Shown: piece after piece, positions 61,572-64,000 of the stretch
Position numbering within the stretch: position 1 is the first letter of the stretch
How the letters are laid out: every line of letters starts with the position of its first letter
Assembly: GCF_001443605.1 (NCBI RefSeq)
Contig: NZ_CP013118.1
Location: 3,993,001-4,057,000 of the forward strand
From: Salinivirga cyanobacteriivorans
GTDB lineage: Bacteria; Bacteroidota; Bacteroidia; Bacteroidales; Salinivirgaceae
DNA: 64,000 bases
Direction of reading: 5' to 3'
Program-made: the position numbers and the translations under genes
The notes under the pieces: generated by a model
The model's input: only the letters and a program-made list of their open reading frames with translations
What the model was told of the DNA's origin: nothing
Databases searched by the model: none

Positions 61572-63113
61572 TTAAAACGGAGCACCCTCATCGAAATCGT
61601 AATTTGCACCCATGTTTTCGCCGGGATTGTATTCTTCTTTGGCTGCAGTTGCAGGTTCTGTATTCATTTTCGAACCTTTAATGATTCCGGGTGTTCCTTC
61701 AGGCTCAAGATCTGGCAAGCCGCCTTCATCGTAATCTGTAAAGCGTGCATATTGTCCTTCGAATCTCATGCGTACATCTTCGGTAGCTCCGTTACGGTGC
61801 TTGGCAATGATGATATCTGCCATACCGATGCTGGAGGTGCCATCATCGTATTCGGTAATTCCGAGCGCTTCGGGCCTGTGTATGAACATTACAATATCTG
61901 CATCCTGTTCAATAGCTCCAGATTCACGCAAGTCAGAAAGCATTGGCCGCTTTTCTCCCTGGCGGGCCGTAACTGAACGGTTAAGCTGAGAAAGTGCAAT
62001 TACAGGTACGTCGAGCTCTTTGGCAATGGCTTTAAGCGATCTTGATATAACACTAACCTCCTGTTCGCGGCTCGATTGGCCGGCGGCATTCATTAACTGC
62101 AGGTAGTCAATAATGAGCATTTTTACGCCTTTTTCGTGTACCAGACGCCGGCATTTGGCGCGCAATTCAAAAATAGACAAACCTGGTGTGTCGTCAATGT
62201 AGAGTGGAGCATTGCGAAGTTTTGGTAAACGGCTTTCCAATTGCTGCCATTCCCAATCTTCCATTTGTCCTGTTTTAATATGCTGCTGACTGATTTCTGT
62301 TTCAGTAGAGATCATCCTCTTTACCAGCTGTATGGATGACATTTCCAATGAAAAGAAAGCTATAGGTGTATCATATTGTGCTGCCACATTACGGGCAATG
62401 TTCAGTGCAAAGGCTGTTTTTCCCATTGAGGGCCGGGCAGCCAGAATAACCAGGTCTGAAGGTTGCCAACCCGATGTGATTCGGTCCAGGTTAGAGAATC
62501 CCGATGGTATTCCGCTAAGTTCATCTTTATTTTTCGAGGCAGCTTCAATTTGTTCAATGGCTTCGTCAACCACAGAACCTATTGAAGTAGTTTGCTTTTT
62601 AATATTTCCCTCTGCAACCTGGTATATTTTGTTTTCAGAGGTGTCAATCAGCTCAACTACATCGGTAGCCTCATCGAAAGCCATTTGTTGTATCTCAGCT
62701 GTTATTCTGATGAGCTCCCGCTGAATAAATTTTTCTGCAATTAGTTTGGCGTGGTGCTCCAGGTGGGCAATAGAGCCAATGCGATAAGTGAGCTGAGTAA
62801 TGTAATAGTCGCCTCCTGCCTCTTCAAGTTTTTTATTTTTCCGCAACTGTTCTATCACAGAAACCATATCAATGGGCTCATTTTCAGATGACAAATCTTT
62901 TATGGCCTGGTAAATATGCTGATGCGATTCTTTATAAAAAGTTTCGGGTTGTAATAGGTCAAAAACTCTGTATATGGCATCTTTTTCAAGTAGCAAAGCT
63001 CCAAGAACGGCTTCTTCTATTTCTAAGGCATTTGGGGGTACTTTCCCAGAATCAACAGCTATGTGATCGACATATTTAGAAGGGTTCTCTTTCTTGAATT
63101 CTTTTTTTGCCAT
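61572..63113 (-). CDS. dnaB: Replicative DNA helicase DnaB
   Basis: 513 residues from ATG 63113 (MAKKEFKK). N-terminal DnaB domain (about 25-130: PPNALEIEEAVLGALL), linker helix, and RecA-like C-terminal domain with Walker A ARPSMGKTA, Walker B LIIDYLQLM, and the DnaB signature SQLNRSV. The acidic C-terminal tail (ANYDFDEGAPF) is typical of the phylum. A longer frame to 63236 covers leader sequence with hairpins and is rejected. Divergent from ispE across 272 bp. Confidence 0.95.
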   Translation of the reverse strand: MAKKEFKKENPSKYVDHIAVDSGKVPPNALEIEEAVLGALLLEKDAIYRVFDLLQPETFYKESHQHIYQAIKDLSSENEPIDMVSVIEQLRKNKKLEEAGGDYYITQLTYRIGSIAHLEHHAKLIAEKFIQRELIRITAEIQQMAFDEATDVVELIDTSENKIYQVAEGNIKKQTTSIGSVVDEAIEQIEAASKNKDELSGIPSGFSNLDRITSGWQPSDLVILAARPSMGKTAFALNIARNVAAQYDTPIAFFSLEMSSIQLVKRMISTETEISQQHIKTGQMEDWEWQQLESRLPKLRNAPLYIDDTPGLSIFELRAKCRRLVHEKGVKMLIIDYLQLMNAAGQSSREQEVSVISRSLKAIAKELDVPVIALSQLNRSVTARQGEKRPMLSDLRESGAIEQDADIVMFIHRPEALGITEYDDGTSSIGMADIIIAKHRNGATEDVRMRFEGQYARFTDYDEGGLPDLEPEGTPGIIKGSKMNTEPATAAKEEYNPGENMGANYDFDEGAPF

Positions 63114-63181
63114 AATGCAATTGGTTTTATTATATATTTTTATGCTGCTATTGCACTGCTGTTTGGCCTTTTTTTGGTGTA

Positions 63182-63213
63182 GGCAATTCCTGACCGATGT
63201 ATAATCGGTTGCC
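63182..63213. promoter_or_regulatory. Compound hairpin in the dnaB/ispE intergenic region
   Basis: ACCGAT (63193-63198) pairs with ATCGGT (63204-63209), extended by GGCA and TGCC at the base across a 7-base bulge. On the plus strand five T follow. It may be a leader structure of dnaB mRNA or a roadblock before ispE. No function can be assigned. Confidence 0.3.
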
Positions 63214-63385
63214 CTTTTTATTGACTTGATTTTCAAGGATTAATCTTAAAACAGACTGGCCTTTTTTATGCAACGCTTTAGATTTACAAAGTTAAGTTTA
63301 TTTCAAAATTTTTCCAGAAACTATACAAAATATTATTAACAGGATCAATACAAATTTGTAATATTGCTAAGCAAAAAAAATATCA

Positions 63386-64000
63386 ATGGTTGTTTTTCCC
63401 AATGCTAAAATAAATCTCGGTTTAAATGTAAGGTATAAGCGTGATGATGGTTTTCATGAATTGGAAACCATTATGTTGCCTGTTCCAATGGTCGATATTC
63501 TTGAAATTTTACCGGCCGACAAAACAGAACTTTTTGAGTCAGGAATTACGCTTAAGGGTACACCAATGGAGCAAAACCTGATTTATAAAGCATGGAGCCT
63601 GCTTAAAACCCAATACGACATTCCCGCCATAAAAATTTACCTTCATAAAAAAATTCCCAGTGGAGCTGGTCTTGGAGGTGGTTCAGCCGATGCTGCATTT
63701 GCTATACGTGCATTAAACGAGATGTTTGAATTGAATTTATCTCCGCTGGAAATGAAAAAGAAAGCAGCTATGCTGGGTAGTGATTGTGCTTTTTTTATTG
63801 AGAATGAGCCGGCTTTGGCCACCGGGCGGGGTGAAAAACTTGAGCCTGTGCAGGTTGATTTAAAGGGCAAATACCTACTCCTGGTTGTGCCCGGACTACA
63901 TGTCTCAACAGCCGAAGCATATGGTAACATTAAACCACATGAATCAGAGCGCCTGGTAAGGTATGTAGTAACTCAACCGGCCAATACCTGGCAAAATGAC
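63386..64000 (+). CDS. ispE: 4-diphosphocytidyl-2-C-methyl-D-erythritol kinase (partial, runs off window)
   Basis: The first 205 codons are present and open to the window edge. GHMP kinase of the MEP isoprenoid pathway. N-terminus NAKINLGLNV with the catalytic Lys, ATP loop PSGAGLGGGSADAA with the following conserved Asp, and GSDCAFF, GRGEKLEP motifs. The C-terminal portion lies beyond 64000. Start ATG 63386. Confidence 0.95.
   Translation, partial: MVVFPNAKINLGLNVRYKRDDGFHELETIMLPVPMVDILEILPADKTELFESGITLKGTPMEQNLIYKAWSLLKTQYDIPAIKIYLHKKIPSGAGLGGGSADAAFAIRALNEMFELNLSPLEMKKKAAMLGSDCAFFIENEPALATGRGEKLEPVQVDLKGKYLLLVVPGLHVSTAEAYGNIKPHESERLVRYVVTQPANTWQND

Noticed and set aside
63114..63236. 41-residue N-terminal extension of DnaB
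   Set aside because: Basic, low-complexity sequence over leader hairpins; normal DnaB start is ATG 63113.

Overview
The window is a chromosomal segment of a Bacteroidota bacterium, most likely in or near Bacteroidales/Marinilabiliales. Several things point there: type IX secretion (Por) C-terminal sorting domains on two secreted proteins, DUF4290-murA gene order, DUF1573 and DUF4397 proteins, promoters of the TTTG-N19-TAnnTTTG type, AT-rich leaders mostly without Shine-Dalgarno sequences, and an Asp-type MurA. Base composition looks uniform and AT-rich. I see no rRNA, tRNA, CRISPR array, prophage or intact insertion sequence, so this is mostly core genome with some accessory signalling and structured repeat DNA.

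Layout. 1-3.4 kb: two tandem structured units that look like small RNA genes, then a secreted protein of four DUF4397 repeats, three of them almost identical in DNA. 3.8-5.2 kb: adjacent Fe-type and Mn-type superoxide dismutases. 5.3-8.4 kb: a pentapeptide-repeat potassium channel, an alpha/beta hydrolase and a small membrane protein. 8.4-14.0 kb: an envelope/stress cluster (coiled-coil proteins, release-factor-like baeRF protein, membrane protein, six-BON periplasmic protein, 38-residue microprotein, PRC-barrel protein, lipoprotein), preceded by two perfect FNR/CRP-type palindromes and by a kinase plus a receiver-CRP regulator (14.2-16.4 kb). 16.5-24.5 kb: Dcp peptidase, small proteins, a type IX-secreted beta-helix protein, a Crp/Fnr regulator and RlmD. 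24.6-32.8 kb: methylthioribose-phosphate salvage (mtnA with a class II aldolase), a cyclase-HD fusion, a methyltransferase, MeaB, a DUF1573 protein and an MscS channel. 32.8-40.7 kb: M64 peptidase, TlpA-like thioredoxin, MurA, UvrD/PcrA helicase, an FGE-sulfatase-domain protein and an RRM RNA-binding protein.

40.7-48.1 kb is a signalling block: receiver-kinase hybrid, Cache chemoreceptor, sigma-54 response regulator and a four-PAS kinase. The receptor gene has a near-consensus sigma-54 promoter and upstream paired dyads placed like activator sites, so kinase, activator and receptor look like one circuit. 48-64 kb: a lipoprotein, a pyrophosphate-type phosphofructokinase, a sugar-kinase/GH109/glycosyltransferase operon, serine dehydratase, SmpB, formate-THF ligase, a conserved secreted protein, DnaB and the start of ispE, which runs off the window.

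The observations most worth following are the FNR-box stress cluster with its hybrid regulator and unusually strong ribosome-binding sites, the sigma-54 chemoreceptor circuit, the tandem sRNA-like units at the left edge, and a mosaic two-hairpin element present near 10.5 kb and 51.6 kb. All functional statements come from reading the sequence by eye; no database search was run.
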